Shown: positions 19,771-28,855 of the stretch, in pieces
How the letters are laid out: each line of letters opens with the position of its first letter
Numbering within the stretch: position 1 is the first letter of the stretch
Source: Belnapia rosea
GTDB taxonomy: Bacteria; Pseudomonadota; Alphaproteobacteria; Acetobacterales; Acetobacteraceae
Length of the DNA: 64,000 nucleotides
Direction of reading: 5' to 3'
Assembly: GCF_900101615.1 (NCBI RefSeq)
Contig: NZ_FMZX01000014.1
Coordinates: 60,650-124,649 of the forward strand
Made by a program: the position numbers and the translations under genes
Notes under the pieces: generated by a model
Databases searched by the model: none
Seen by the model: the letters and a program-made list of their open reading frames with translations, nothing else
Told to the model about the DNA's origin: nothing

Positions 19771-20798
19771 CAGTTGCGGGGCGCGGATTTGCCGTCGAAG
19801 CGCGCCGCCCAGTCGCGCAGGATCTCGTCCCGCTTCAGGGCGACCTCGCGGAAATCCTGGCTCACCAGGCGCTGCTCGAACTCGGCCGGATAGCCGCGCA
19901 CCGCCGCCTGCACGCCGGGCAGCGCCAGCACCGCGTAGAAGCGGCCGTAAAGCTCGTTCGCCGCCCGCGTCACGGCGAAGTCGGCCAGCTTCCGCGCCGC
20001 CTCCATGTTGCGGCTGCCGCGCAGGATGGCGGTGCCCTCCAGGTCGAAGCCGACGCCATCCGTCGGCACGATGATCTCGACCGGCGCGCCCTGGTTCTTC
20101 AGCGTCACGGCCCGCATGTCGAGCGAGATGCCGAGGCCGTATTCGCCGCGCGCCGCGTTGTTGCAGGGCGCGCTGCCGCTGTGGGTATAGACCTGCACGT
20201 TCTCGTGCAGCTTCGTCATGTAGTCCCAGGCCCGCTCCGCCCCCATGGAGCCGATCCAGCCTGCGACGGTGAGGAAGCCGGTGCCGGAGGAGGCCGGGTT
20301 CGGCATGGCGATCTGGCCGCGGAAGGCGGGGTTCAGCAGGTCGGCCCATGTGCCCGGCCGCGGCAGGCCGCGCTGCTGCGCCACCATGGTGTTGAAGCAG
20401 ATGGCGGAGACGAAGGCATCCATGCCCGTCCAGGTCATCGGGCTGCGGTCGGAGCGGAAATTCGGCCGCAGCGCCTCCGCCCCCGCCGGGGTGTAGGGCT
20501 CCAGCATGGAGAGTGCCTCCATCTGCAGCAGCGAGAAGACGGAGAGGCCCCAGACCAGGTCGGCGCGCGGGTTCTGGCGCTCGGCGATCAGCCGCGCGGT
20601 GATGACGCCCGTGCTGTCCCGCACCCAGGCGATCTCGACTCCCGGCACCGCCGCCTCCGCCGCCTGCTTGAAGGGGGCGAGCTGCTCATTCTCGAGGGCG
20701 GTATAGACGGTGAGCCGGGTCCGCGGCTGCGCCGAGGCGAGGGCGGGAAGCATGGCGCAGGCCAGGGCCAGCGCGGCGTTCAGCACGCGGCGTTGCAT
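19770..20798 (-). CDS. Periplasmic binding protein, probable 2-aminoethylphosphonate receptor
   Basis: 342 residues. Signal peptide with cleavage ASA|Q at about 23/24, then a type 2 periplasmic binding fold starting RLTVYTALENEQL, as in the family that includes iron(III)- and 2-aminoethylphosphonate-binding proteins. The function is inferred from the gene cluster. The start at 20798 gives a clean signal peptide. About 100 nt separate it from the end of the hydrolase gene upstream, where a secondary promoter is possible. Confidence 0.87.
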   Translation of the reverse strand: MQRRVLNAALALACAMLPALASAQPRTRLTVYTALENEQLAPFKQAAEAAVPGVEIAWVRDSTGVITARLIAERQNPRADLVWGLSVFSLLQMEALSMLEPYTPAGAEALRPNFRSDRSPMTWTGMDAFVSAICFNTMVAQQRGLPRPGTWADLLNPAFRGQIAMPNPASSGTGFLTVAGWIGSMGAERAWDYMTKLHENVQVYTHSGSAPCNNAARGEYGLGISLDMRAVTLKNQGAPVEIIVPTDGVGFDLEGTAILRGSRNMEAARKLADFAVTRAANELYGRFYAVLALPGVQAAVRGYPAEFEQRLVSQDFREVALKRDEILRDWAARFDGKSAPRN

Positions 20799-20896
20799 GA
20801 TGGGCGTCTCCGTCGGAGTGGTGCTTGGCCCGTGTGTTAGCGCGGCTTTCCCCGGGATCGACGTTACAGTTCCGTGGCAGGCCTCGGCAAGCCGCG

Positions 20897-21721
20897 TCAA
20901 TCCGGCGCCTCGCCCTCCGCCATGCGCCGCTCGATCGCGGCGATCGCGGCCGGCAGGTCGGCGATGCTGTCGATCACCAGATGCGCCCCGGCCGCGGCCA
21001 GCTCCGCCGTGGCGCGCGCCCGCGCCGCATCCCGTGCCTCGGGCGAGACGGCGGCCAGCTCCTCCGCCGACCAGCCGGCGATGTTGCCGGTCAGCGCCAC
21101 GCCGACCGCCCAGCAGCCGGCGGCGCGCGCCTCGCCGATGCCGGGCGGCGTGTCGTCGAGCTTCACCACGGCGGCGGCGGGCCAGACGCCGAGCGCCGCC
21201 ATGGCGTGCCACATCTGCAGCGGCGCGGGCCGGCCGGCGGCGAGGTCCCCGGCGCAGACCACTACCTCGGGCACGAAGCCCTGCGCCGCGGCGAGGGGCG
21301 CCAGCTCGGCCATGATCGGCCGCGTGTAGCCCGTGGTGCTGCCGATGCGGATGCCGCGCGCCGCCAGCGCCGCCAGCGCCTCCCGCGCGCCGGGGATCAG
21401 CGCCGCGTGGTCGCGGATGGCGGCGACGTTCATCGGCTCGAAGATGTCGAAGATCGCCTGCACATCGGCCTCGGAGAAGTCCCGTCCGTGCCGCGCCCGC
21501 CAGGCCGGGGCGATGGCGGCGCCGACGGCGCGGATATGGTCGGCCTTCGCCATGCCCATCGGCCCGCGCGCATCGGCGATTGAGATGGCGACGCCCATCT
21601 CGGCGAAGGCGCGGACGAAGGCGCCCATCGGCGCCCGGCTGCCATGGTCGACGACGGTGCCCGCCCAGTCGAGGATCACCGCCCGCACCGGCCCTGCATA
21701 GGGCTGCCGCCAGTCGTTCAT
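20897..21721 (-). CDS. phnX: Phosphonoacetaldehyde hydrolase (phosphonatase)
   Basis: 274 residues. HAD-superfamily enzyme that splits the C-P bond of phosphonoacetaldehyde to acetaldehyde and phosphate. Nucleophile Asp18 lies in VILDWAGTVVDHG, and Lys59 in RGPMGMAKADH matches the Schiff-base lysine that separates true PhnX from related HAD enzymes. TTGYTRP (motif II) and KLDDTPPGI (motif IV region) are present. The start overlaps the stop of the FAD oxidoreductase by 4 nt (ATGA), so the two are coupled and probably act in sequence. Confidence 0.92.
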   Translation of the reverse strand: MNDWRQPYAGPVRAVILDWAGTVVDHGSRAPMGAFVRAFAEMGVAISIADARGPMGMAKADHIRAVGAAIAPAWRARHGRDFSEADVQAIFDIFEPMNVAAIRDHAALIPGAREALAALAARGIRIGSTTGYTRPIMAELAPLAAAQGFVPEVVVCAGDLAAGRPAPLQMWHAMAALGVWPAAAVVKLDDTPPGIGEARAAGCWAVGVALTGNIAGWSAEELAAVSPEARDAARARATAELAAAGAHLVIDSIADLPAAIAAIERRMAEGEAPD

Positions 21722-22839
21722 GCCATGCTCTCCCAGGCCGCGAGGACATCCTCCGCCAGGCCGAAGGCGGTGCTCGCCCCCGTGCCGCTGGTGACGGAAA
21801 CCAGCATCACCCCCGGCATCGGGGATTCGAAGAAGGCCGTCTCCGGCCCGGAGGGATAGACGCCGACCCAACGCTCCACCACTTCGGGCCGCGGCAGGTC
21901 GAGCACGGCCGAGAGCTCGCGGAGGATCAGCGCATCCACCTCCGCCGGCTGGAAGGGGTCGGGCGAGGGGCTGTAATGATGGCTGTCGCCGACCACCAGC
22001 GAGCCATCCGCGCCCTGCACGGCGATGAGGTGGATGCCATGCATCAGCTCCTCGCCCTGCTCCGCCCGCAGCCGGGCGGCGAGGCGCGGCAGGCTCGGGC
22101 TGGCCGCGTAGCCGAGGTAGCGCATCAGGCCGAGATCGCTCATCACCGCCCCCGGCAGGACGAAGCCGGGCGCGGCGACGCGCAGCATGTGCAGCTTGCA
22201 GAGCGTCACCTGCCGCCGCGCATAGATCTCGGGGAAGAGGGTGCGCAGGTCCGTCCCCGGGCAGACGATGATCCGCCCCGCCCGGATGCTGCCGCCGGCG
22301 AAGCGCACCTGGCCTGGCTCGACCGCCTGCACCCCCGTCAGCGGCCGGAAGGCGACGCCCCGCGCCTCCGCCAGCCAGGCGGTGAGGCGGGGAATGGCGT
22401 CGCGGCTCTCGACCCGCAGCTCATGCGGGCTCAGCATGGCGCCGGCCAGGTCGCCGCGCAGCCCGCCGAGCGCCGCGGCCTCCGCCCCGCTCAGCATGCG
22501 GCAACCCTCGCCCATCGGCCCCCTGGTGAACTCCTCCAGCACCGCCGCCGCCTCTGGCCGGCGCGCGGCGAAGGCGAGGCCGCGCTGGTGGATGGCGATG
22601 CCGGCCTGGGGCGCCACCTCCGCCCAGATGTCGCGGGCCCGGCGGGCGCGGCGCCAGCAATCCCCCGCCTCCTGCCCGGTGACGGTGACGAAGCCGAAAT
22701 TGCGGATGGAGGCGCCGATCGCGCGCACCTCCCGCTCGAGGACGACGGTGCGCAGCCCGGCACGCGCGGCGGCCAGTGCATGCGCCAGCCCGACAATGCC
22801 AGCGCCGACGATGGCGCAGTCGAAGCTTTCCTCGGCCAA
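21718..22839 (-). CDS. FAD-dependent oxidoreductase linked to phosphonate breakdown
   Basis: 373 residues. DAO-type flavoprotein: nucleotide-binding GAGIVG at 12-17 and the closing segment MPGVMLVSVTSGTGASTAFGLAE. Its place before phnX matches the family TIGR03364, described as clustering with phosphonatases and phosphonate transporters. It most likely oxidises 2-aminoethylphosphonate or an N-methyl derivative to phosphonoacetaldehyde, replacing the usual transaminase. The start is a TTG at 22839, supported by GGGAGG about 8 nt upstream; no ATG gives an intact Rossmann motif. Confidence 0.85.
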   Translation of the reverse strand: MAEESFDCAIVGAGIVGLAHALAAARAGLRTVVLEREVRAIGASIRNFGFVTVTGQEAGDCWRRARRARDIWAEVAPQAGIAIHQRGLAFAARRPEAAAVLEEFTRGPMGEGCRMLSGAEAAALGGLRGDLAGAMLSPHELRVESRDAIPRLTAWLAEARGVAFRPLTGVQAVEPGQVRFAGGSIRAGRIIVCPGTDLRTLFPEIYARRQVTLCKLHMLRVAAPGFVLPGAVMSDLGLMRYLGYAASPSLPRLAARLRAEQGEELMHGIHLIAVQGADGSLVVGDSHHYSPSPDPFQPAEVDALILRELSAVLDLPRPEVVERWVGVYPSGPETAFFESPMPGVMLVSVTSGTGASTAFGLAEDVLAAWESMA

Positions 22840-23083
22840 GCGCGAACCTCCCGCTGCCGGGCCGGTTTAGCGAAGCGGGACCGGCACGGCCACAGGCTGG
22901 TTGCGAAACGTCATCGAAGGCGTCGAGATGCCTGCCCACGCGAGCGTCGGCGCTGCCCTGCTCTGGACGCTTGGCCAGAGCCTGGGCGATGCCTTCACGC
23001 CGTGGTCGAAGCGGCCTGGGCGGCCGCCTTTTACCCTGCTTTGCAGCGGGATGATCGCCGCGGCGCGAGGGGCCTGGACGGCC

Positions 23084-23236
23084 TCAGCCGCGGAAGCCGG
23101 CCAGGACGAAGAGCATCAGTATGAAGCCGATGAAGGCGGTACCCTGCAGCAGATAGGTGCCGACGCTCATCGTCTCGTCCTGATGGCGGGCGGGCCTGCG
23201 GGCGGGGCGGACATTGATCGGGGTGGCCTGGGCCAT
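23084..23236 (-). CDS. Small single-span membrane protein, 50 residues
   Basis: Not a recognised family. MAQATPINVR begins a basic N-terminus of about 20 residues with several Arg; a hydrophobic helix at about 29-47 (YLLQGTAFIGFILMLFVLAG) follows, ending FRG. A strong ribosome-binding site (AAAAAGGAG) lies 7-8 nt before the ATG, which supports real translation. Basic N-terminus plus one helix predicts an inner-membrane protein with the N-terminus in the cytoplasm. It lies between pdxJ and the phosphonate cluster on the same strand. Confidence 0.65.
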   Translation of the reverse strand: MAQATPINVRPARRPARHQDETMSVGTYLLQGTAFIGFILMLFVLAGFRG

Positions 23237-23326
23237 GACGGCACTCCTTTTTGGATTGGACCTGCCCGCCCTGGTGCAGCCGCCATGCCATGCATTCTGC
23301 AGTTACAGCCGTCGTCTCGAGGCGGT

Positions 23327-24058
23327 TCAGCCGCCGCGGGCCGCGGCGATCATCTCCTTCATGCGGCGGATCACCGCGGGCAGTCCTTCGAAGACGCTCT
23401 GGCCGATGAGAAAATGGCCGATGCTGACCTCCACCACCTCCGGCATGGCGGCCACCGGCGGCAGCGTCTCATAGGACAGGCCATGGCCGGCATGGCATAG
23501 CAGGCCCGCGGCGGCGGCGGCGGCGGCACCCTGCCGAAGCCTTGCAAGATGCAATTCGCGCTCGGCGTGTGCCGCATCGGCATAGGCGCCGGTATGGAGT
23601 TCAACGGCTTGCGCCCCCATCCGGGCGGCCGCTTCGATCTGCCGGGCATCCGCCTCGACGAAGACCGAGACCTCGATGCCTGCCCCGGCCAGCCGCGCAA
23701 TCGCATTCTGCAAGGCCGGGCCGGCGGCGATGACGTCGAGACCACCCTCGGTCGTCAGCTCCTGCCGCTTCTCGGGGACGATGCAGCAGGCGGGCGGGCG
23801 GAGGCGCAGCGCGATGCCGACCATCTCCTCGGTCGCTGCCATCTCGAAATTCAGCCGCGTTTCCACCTCGGCGGAAACGCGTTCCAGGTCGCGGTCGCGG
23901 ACATGGCGGCGGTCCTCCCGCAGATGCATGGTGATGCCATCGGCCCCGGCGCCCATGGCGATGCGCGCTGCCTCCACCGGGCAGGGGAAGCTGCCGCCCC
24001 GGGCGTTCCGCAGCGTCGCCACATGGTCGATATTCACGGAGAGGCGCATCGGCGTCAT
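23327..24058 (-). CDS. pdxJ: Pyridoxine 5'-phosphate synthase
   Basis: 243 residues, a TIM-barrel enzyme that joins 1-deoxy-D-xylulose 5-phosphate with the PdxA product to make pyridoxine 5'-phosphate. Recognisable elements: RLSVNIDHVATLRNARGG at the N-terminus, ADGITMHLREDRRHVRD, and SIGHFLIGQSVFEGL near the end. The start overlaps the pdxA stop by 4 nt (ATGA), so the two consecutive steps of the B6 pathway are translationally coupled. Confidence 0.96.
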   Translation of the reverse strand: MTPMRLSVNIDHVATLRNARGGSFPCPVEAARIAMGAGADGITMHLREDRRHVRDRDLERVSAEVETRLNFEMAATEEMVGIALRLRPPACCIVPEKRQELTTEGGLDVIAAGPALQNAIARLAGAGIEVSVFVEADARQIEAAARMGAQAVELHTGAYADAAHAERELHLARLRQGAAAAAAAGLLCHAGHGLSYETLPPVAAMPEVVEVSIGHFLIGQSVFEGLPAVIRRMKEMIAAARGG

Positions 24059-25047
24059 CGGCTGGCGTTCCTGCGATGAAGGGCAATCTCGGCTGCGAGG
24101 CGGATGGCGGCGACGAGGCTGCCAGGGTCGGCAAGGCCACGGCCCGCGATGTCGAGGGCCGTGCCGTGGTCCGGGCTGGTGCGGACGATGGAAAGGCCGA
24201 GCGTGACATTCACCCCGCCCGCCATGTCGAGCGTCTTGATCGGGATCAGCGCCTGGTCGTGATAGAGGCCGAGCGCCACGTCGTAGCCCGGCCGGGCCTT
24301 GGCGGTGAACATGGTGTCGGGCGGGATCGGGCCGCGCGCATCGATCCCCTCGGCCCGCAGGGCAGCGACGGCCGGCGCGACGATGTCGCGGTCCTCGGTG
24401 CCGATGGTGCCATCCTCCCCGGCATGCGGGTTCAGCCCGGCGATGGCCAGGCGTGGGGCGGCGATGCCGAAATCCTGCCGCAGCCCGGCCGCGGTCAGCT
24501 GCGCCACCTCGATGATGAGTGCCGGGGTGAGGCGGGCGATGGCCTGGCGCAGCGGCTCATGGATCGTCACCGGCACCACGCGCAATTCGGGGCAGGCCAG
24601 CAGCATGACGGGTGGCCGGCCGGTGCCGGCGATCTCGGCCAGGTATTCGGTATGGCCGGGATGGGCGAAGCCGGCGGCGTAGAGGGCGGATTTCTGGATC
24701 GGGTTGGTCACCACCCCGGCGGCGCGGCCCGCCTTGGCCAGCGCCACCGCCTCGTCGATGGCGGCGATGACGGCCGGGGCATTGGCAGGGTCGAGCTGTC
24801 CGGGCCGGGCCGGGTGGGGCAGGGGGCGGTGCAGCACCGGCAGCGCCTCGGGGAAAGCCGCTAAGGCCTCCTCCGGCGCCGCGATGCGGCGGATCGGGGC
24901 ACCGGCAAGGCGCGTCGCATCGTCGATCAGGAAGAAGGCCGGGCCGGTGGCGCGCAGCGCCGCCCAGGCACCGGCCGCGATCTCGCCGCCGATGCCGGCA
25001 GGCTCGCCCATCGTGAGGGCCAGGGGGGGCAGCGGGGAGGGACACAT
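24055..25047 (-). CDS. pdxA: 4-Hydroxythreonine-4-phosphate dehydrogenase
   Basis: 330 residues. NAD-dependent oxidation of 4-phosphohydroxy-L-threonine in vitamin B6 synthesis. The family segments TMGEPAGIGGEI, HPGHTEYLA, GLNPHAGEDGTIG and YHDQALIPIKTLD, which contain the metal-binding His residues, are all present. First gene of a pdxA-pdxJ pair. The region upstream is unusually A/T-rich for this genome and probably holds the promoters of this gene and the divergent kinase gene. Confidence 0.95.
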   Translation of the reverse strand: MCPSPLPPLALTMGEPAGIGGEIAAGAWAALRATGPAFFLIDDATRLAGAPIRRIAAPEEALAAFPEALPVLHRPLPHPARPGQLDPANAPAVIAAIDEAVALAKAGRAAGVVTNPIQKSALYAAGFAHPGHTEYLAEIAGTGRPPVMLLACPELRVVPVTIHEPLRQAIARLTPALIIEVAQLTAAGLRQDFGIAAPRLAIAGLNPHAGEDGTIGTEDRDIVAPAVAALRAEGIDARGPIPPDTMFTAKARPGYDVALGLYHDQALIPIKTLDMAGGVNVTLGLSIVRTSPDHGTALDIAGRGLADPGSLVAAIRLAAEIALHRRNASR

Positions 25048-25191
25048 CCCGTCGATGTAGGCCGGACCCGGCCCGCTGCCCAGCCTGCCGGACCGACTCG
25101 CATTTTTTATCGAAGGCGCAAAGAATTAAGGATAGCTTCATACTATCGACGCGTGCGTCGGAATGCCTTCAGCAGAGCAGCCCGAGCGGGA

Positions 25192-27264
25192 ATGGTTATG
25201 AACGCCTGTCACGCCGCGCCCATGCTGCCCGCGGCCGCCCGGACGACAACCGGGACCGGTTATCGCCGCTGGGGGTTGAGCGCCCATCTGCTGGCATTCG
25301 GCCTGGTACTGCTGCTGCCCGTGCTTGCGCTTGCTGCCATATCGGCCTGGCAGGTGGCGCAATCCTACCAGCAAGCCTTCGTGGCCCGGTTGAGCGACAC
25401 CACGCGGGCGCTTTCGCTCGCCATGGCGAGCGAGTTGGGCACCATGCAGACGGCCGCGCTGGCGGCTGCCTCGGCACTTGCCGAACAACCGCCATGGGAG
25501 GAGGCAAGGACCGAGGCTTGGCTGAGGGGACTGAGCCAGGTTTTGGGCGATGCCCGGATCGCCGTTTTCGCAGGCGCCACGGCGCCTGAAGAAGAAGCCA
25601 ACGCCCTGGTCCGCCAAATCCTGCAAACTGGCAGGCCCGCGCTGTCCAACCTCTACCGGGCCCAACCCGCAACGGCCGGGCCGGAAGGTAAGTTCGCGGT
25701 GTCGATCGGGGTGCCGGTGCCGCAGGCCGAAGCGCCCGAGCGGGTGGTGCTGGTCACCTTCTCCCCCGACCGGCTGGCCCAGGTCTTTGCCGCACAGGGG
25801 CTGACCGGTGGCGTGGCCGGGCTGGCCGACGGTCATGGCATCAGCGTCGCCCGCTCCCGTCACAACGACCGCTTCGTGGGGACTCCCGCGCCTTGGTACC
25901 GGCTTGCGGAGGGGCTGCAGGAAGGCGTGTTCCGCGGCCGGAATTTCGAAGGGGTGGAGATCCTCTTCGGCTATCACCGGCTGCCCATCGGCGAGGGCTG
26001 GGGCGTCGTCCTTGGCGAACCCTGGGCGGCCTATCAGGCGAATTGGCGCTCGCCACTCATCCGGCTCGGCGTCGGTGCGGTGTTGGCGATCGCCCTCGCC
26101 ATCACAGCGGCCGCGGTTCTGGCGCGGCGCATCCTTACCCCGGTGCGCGCGCTGCGCCAGCAGGCGGAGGAGGTCACCGCCGGGCGCAGCGAGGCGGAAA
26201 CCCGGGCCGCGGTCGCACGCCCGGCCGAGGTCGCGGAATTCGAGGCGCTACGCCTCTCCATGCTGCAGGCCGATGCGGCGCTCCGGGCCGGCGAGGCCGA
26301 GTTCCGCGCCGCCTTCGAGCAGGCCGCCATCGCCATGTCCCAATCCGATCCCACCACAGGCCAATTGCTGAGGGTGAACGAGGCCTATTGCACCCTGGTC
26401 GGCCGTCCGGCTGAGACGCTGATTGGCCATCCCTTCGCCGATTTCATCCATCCGGAGGACCGCGAGTCCGAGATGCGGGGCTGGCAGGCCATGGCGCGGG
26501 GCGATACGGCCATTTTCGAGACCCGCAAGCGCTATGTCAGGCCGGACGGCACGGTTCGCTGGGCCAGCGGCACCGTCTCCACGGTGCGGGACCCGTCGAG
26601 CGGCCGCATCGTCCGTACCCTGGCCGCCTCGCAGGACATCACCGAACGCAGGGCCGCAGAGGAGCGGCAGACCTTGCTGACGCGGGAGTTGGACCACCGC
26701 GCGAAGAATGTCCTCGCCGTGGTGCAGGCCGCCTTGCGCCTCACACCCCGCACCAGCGCCGAGGAATATGCCGAGGCGGTGGAAGGCCGTGTCGCCGCGC
26801 TGGCAAGGGCGCATGCCCTGCTTGCCGGGGCACGCTGGAGCGGTGCCGGGTTGCGGGAGCTGGTAGCGGCCGAGATATCGGTCTTTCTCGGCGCGTCGGT
26901 GACGGACCGCGTGGTCATCGAGGGGCCGCCGGTGACGCTCTCGCCCCCGGCGGTGCAGGCCGTCTCCATGGCGCTGCACGAGCTGGCGACCAATGCGACC
27001 AAGCATGGCGCCCTCTCCCGCCCCGGCGGCTGCCTGCATCTGAGCTGGAGCCTGACCGAGCGGCCTGGTTGGCTGCTGCTGCGCTGGACAGAGCGCGGCG
27101 GACCGCGCCTGGCCGGGCCGCCGGTGCGGCGTGGCTTCGGCTCCCGCGTGCTGAGGGCGACGGTGCAGGACCAGCTGGGGGGGCAGCTGGAACAGGCCTG
27201 GCTGCCCGAAGGGCTGGAATGCACCATCGCCGTGCCGATGGCGCGGATCGGTGCCGCGGCCTGA
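25192..27264 (+). CDS. Membrane-bound HWE-family sensor histidine kinase
   Basis: 690 residues from the ATG at 25192; a GTG at 25153 and an ATG at 25198 are alternatives. Membrane helix at about 31-55, an extracytoplasmic sensor of about 235 residues (Cache/CHASE-like), a second helix at about 293-315, HAMP-like linker, PAS domain (about 370-490) and an HWE kinase core: ELDHRAKNVLAVV (phospho-acceptor His502), ARWSGAGLREL, and N box MALHELATNATKHGAL. HWE kinases are common in alphaproteobacteria and often feed stress or light responses. No response regulator is adjacent. The end is tail-to-tail with the next gene with no gap. Confidence 0.9.
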   Translation: MVMNACHAAPMLPAAARTTTGTGYRRWGLSAHLLAFGLVLLLPVLALAAISAWQVAQSYQQAFVARLSDTTRALSLAMASELGTMQTAALAAASALAEQPPWEEARTEAWLRGLSQVLGDARIAVFAGATAPEEEANALVRQILQTGRPALSNLYRAQPATAGPEGKFAVSIGVPVPQAEAPERVVLVTFSPDRLAQVFAAQGLTGGVAGLADGHGISVARSRHNDRFVGTPAPWYRLAEGLQEGVFRGRNFEGVEILFGYHRLPIGEGWGVVLGEPWAAYQANWRSPLIRLGVGAVLAIALAITAAAVLARRILTPVRALRQQAEEVTAGRSEAETRAAVARPAEVAEFEALRLSMLQADAALRAGEAEFRAAFEQAAIAMSQSDPTTGQLLRVNEAYCTLVGRPAETLIGHPFADFIHPEDRESEMRGWQAMARGDTAIFETRKRYVRPDGTVRWASGTVSTVRDPSSGRIVRTLAASQDITERRAAEERQTLLTRELDHRAKNVLAVVQAALRLTPRTSAEEYAEAVEGRVAALARAHALLAGARWSGAGLRELVAAEISVFLGASVTDRVVIEGPPVTLSPPAVQAVSMALHELATNATKHGALSRPGGCLHLSWSLTERPGWLLLRWTERGGPRLAGPPVRRGFGSRVLRATVQDQLGGQLEQAWLPEGLECTIAVPMARIGAAA

Positions 27265-28851
27265 TCACCGGGCCCGTTCGATGTTCCATATCACCGGGAA
27301 GCCGAAATCGATCACCCCCCTCAGCTCGGCACGCCAGACCGCCGGGGCCTGGAACTGCCCGTCGAGCGGGAAGGTGACGTTCTCGATGGCGAGGCGCTGC
27401 AGCTCCGCCGCCAATTCCAGCCGCCGGGCCGGGTCGCTCTCAGCGGCGAAGCGCTCGAGAACCGGCGTCATCGCCGGCACGCAGTAGCCCCAGGGCTGGT
27501 TGTTGGAGCAGTTGTAGCCAATGCCCATGTTCGAAAGCGGGTCGGCCATGTCGAAGCCGGTATAGATCACCGGCACCAGGTTCCAGCCGCCCTCGGCCGG
27601 CGGCTGCCGCCCGACCCAGCGCTGGGCGATGGAGGACCAGTCCGCGGTCTGCACATCGAGGTTGAAGCCGGCCCGCTTCAGCCGGTCGATGACGACGAGC
27701 GCCATCGGGTTGATGAGCGCGCTGTCCGCCGGCTGCAGGATGACGATGCGCTCGTTGTTGTAGCCGGCCTCGCGCAGCAGGGCGCGGGCGCGATCGAGGC
27801 TCGGCTCCCGCACGATGTCGCCGCCGGCGTCGCTGCTGTAGCGCGTGCCGCAGAGATACACCGAGGTGCAGGCCGCATCGACCATGCCCTCCGGCAGGCC
27901 ATGGCCGGCGAGGATCTCCGTCCGGTCCAGCGCCGCCTGCAGGGCGCGGCGCATCGGCAGCCGGTCGAAGGGCGGGAAGTAGTGGTTGATGCTGACGCCG
28001 CCGACGATATGCGCGATGCCACCCGGCCTGGCGATGACGAGGTTCCGGTCACGGCGGAAATTCGCCAGGTAGTCGATCGGGGCATATTCGAGGTAGTCGA
28101 CCTCGCCACGGGTGATGGCGGCGGCGCGCAGCGCGATGTCGGGCAGGGTGACGAACTCGACCCGCTCCATTTTCGCCACCTTGCCGCCGGCCAGCCCGTC
28201 AGCCGGCTCGGCGCGCGGCACGTAGCGCGGATTGCGGCGGAAGAAGGTGCGCTCGCCCGGCACCCACTCCTCCTTGAGGAAGAGGTAGGGGCCGCTGCCC
28301 ACAACCTCGGCCACCGCCTGGGTCGGCGGCGTGGCGGAGGCCAGGCGTGCCGGCATGATGAAGGGCACATGCACGCTCGGCTTGCCGAGCGCATCGATCA
28401 CGCCGCCGAAGGGCTGCGCCAGCTGCAGCACGAAGCGGTTGGGCGCCTCGACGCGGAACTCCTTCGTCGCGGCGATGAGGCGGCGGCCGATCGCATCCCG
28501 CGCGCCCCAGCGCTTGAGCGAGGCGACGACGTCATCGGCGGTGACCGGCGTGCCGTCGCTGAATTCGAGGCCGGGGCGGAGGGTGAAGGTCCAGGCGAGG
28601 CGGTCCTCGCTGACCTGCCAGCCTTCCAGCATCTGCGGCCGGAACTCGCCCTTGCCGTCCATGGCGACGAGCGTGTCATAGACCATGTAGGCGAAGTTGC
28701 GGGTGACGAAGGAGGGGCTGGCGATCGGGTCGAGGTTCTGCAGCCCGACATTGAGGACAAGCCGCAGCGGGCGCTCGCGCGGCTGCGCCGCCGCCGAGAG
28801 GGCAAGGCTGCCGGCGGCCAGGAGACCGAGGAGGAGGCGTCGCACCATCAT
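27265..28851 (-). CDS. Family 5 extracellular solute-binding protein (peptide/nickel type)
   Basis: 528 residues. Signal peptide at 1-24 (cleavage near AAA|Q), then the large SBP_bac_5 fold with the expected segments LAWTFTLRPGLEFSDGTPVT and SIAQRWVGR. It belongs to a minus-strand operon beginning with a paralogue of the same length and similar layout at 32788-34329. No permease or ATPase genes are in the operon. The last gene of the operon; its stop abuts the stop of the kinase (TGATCA). Confidence 0.9.
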   Translation of the reverse strand: MMVRRLLLGLLAAGSLALSAAAQPRERPLRLVLNVGLQNLDPIASPSFVTRNFAYMVYDTLVAMDGKGEFRPQMLEGWQVSEDRLAWTFTLRPGLEFSDGTPVTADDVVASLKRWGARDAIGRRLIAATKEFRVEAPNRFVLQLAQPFGGVIDALGKPSVHVPFIMPARLASATPPTQAVAEVVGSGPYLFLKEEWVPGERTFFRRNPRYVPRAEPADGLAGGKVAKMERVEFVTLPDIALRAAAITRGEVDYLEYAPIDYLANFRRDRNLVIARPGGIAHIVGGVSINHYFPPFDRLPMRRALQAALDRTEILAGHGLPEGMVDAACTSVYLCGTRYSSDAGGDIVREPSLDRARALLREAGYNNERIVILQPADSALINPMALVVIDRLKRAGFNLDVQTADWSSIAQRWVGRQPPAEGGWNLVPVIYTGFDMADPLSNMGIGYNCSNNQPWGYCVPAMTPVLERFAAESDPARRLELAAELQRLAIENVTFPLDGQFQAPAVWRAELRGVIDFGFPVIWNIERAR

Positions 28852-28855
28852 GCTC

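Noticed and set aside
25131..25147. GATAG-N7-CTATC inverted repeat upstream of the HWE kinase
   Set aside because: Arms are only 5 bp; may be an operator but could be chance in the A/T-rich leader.
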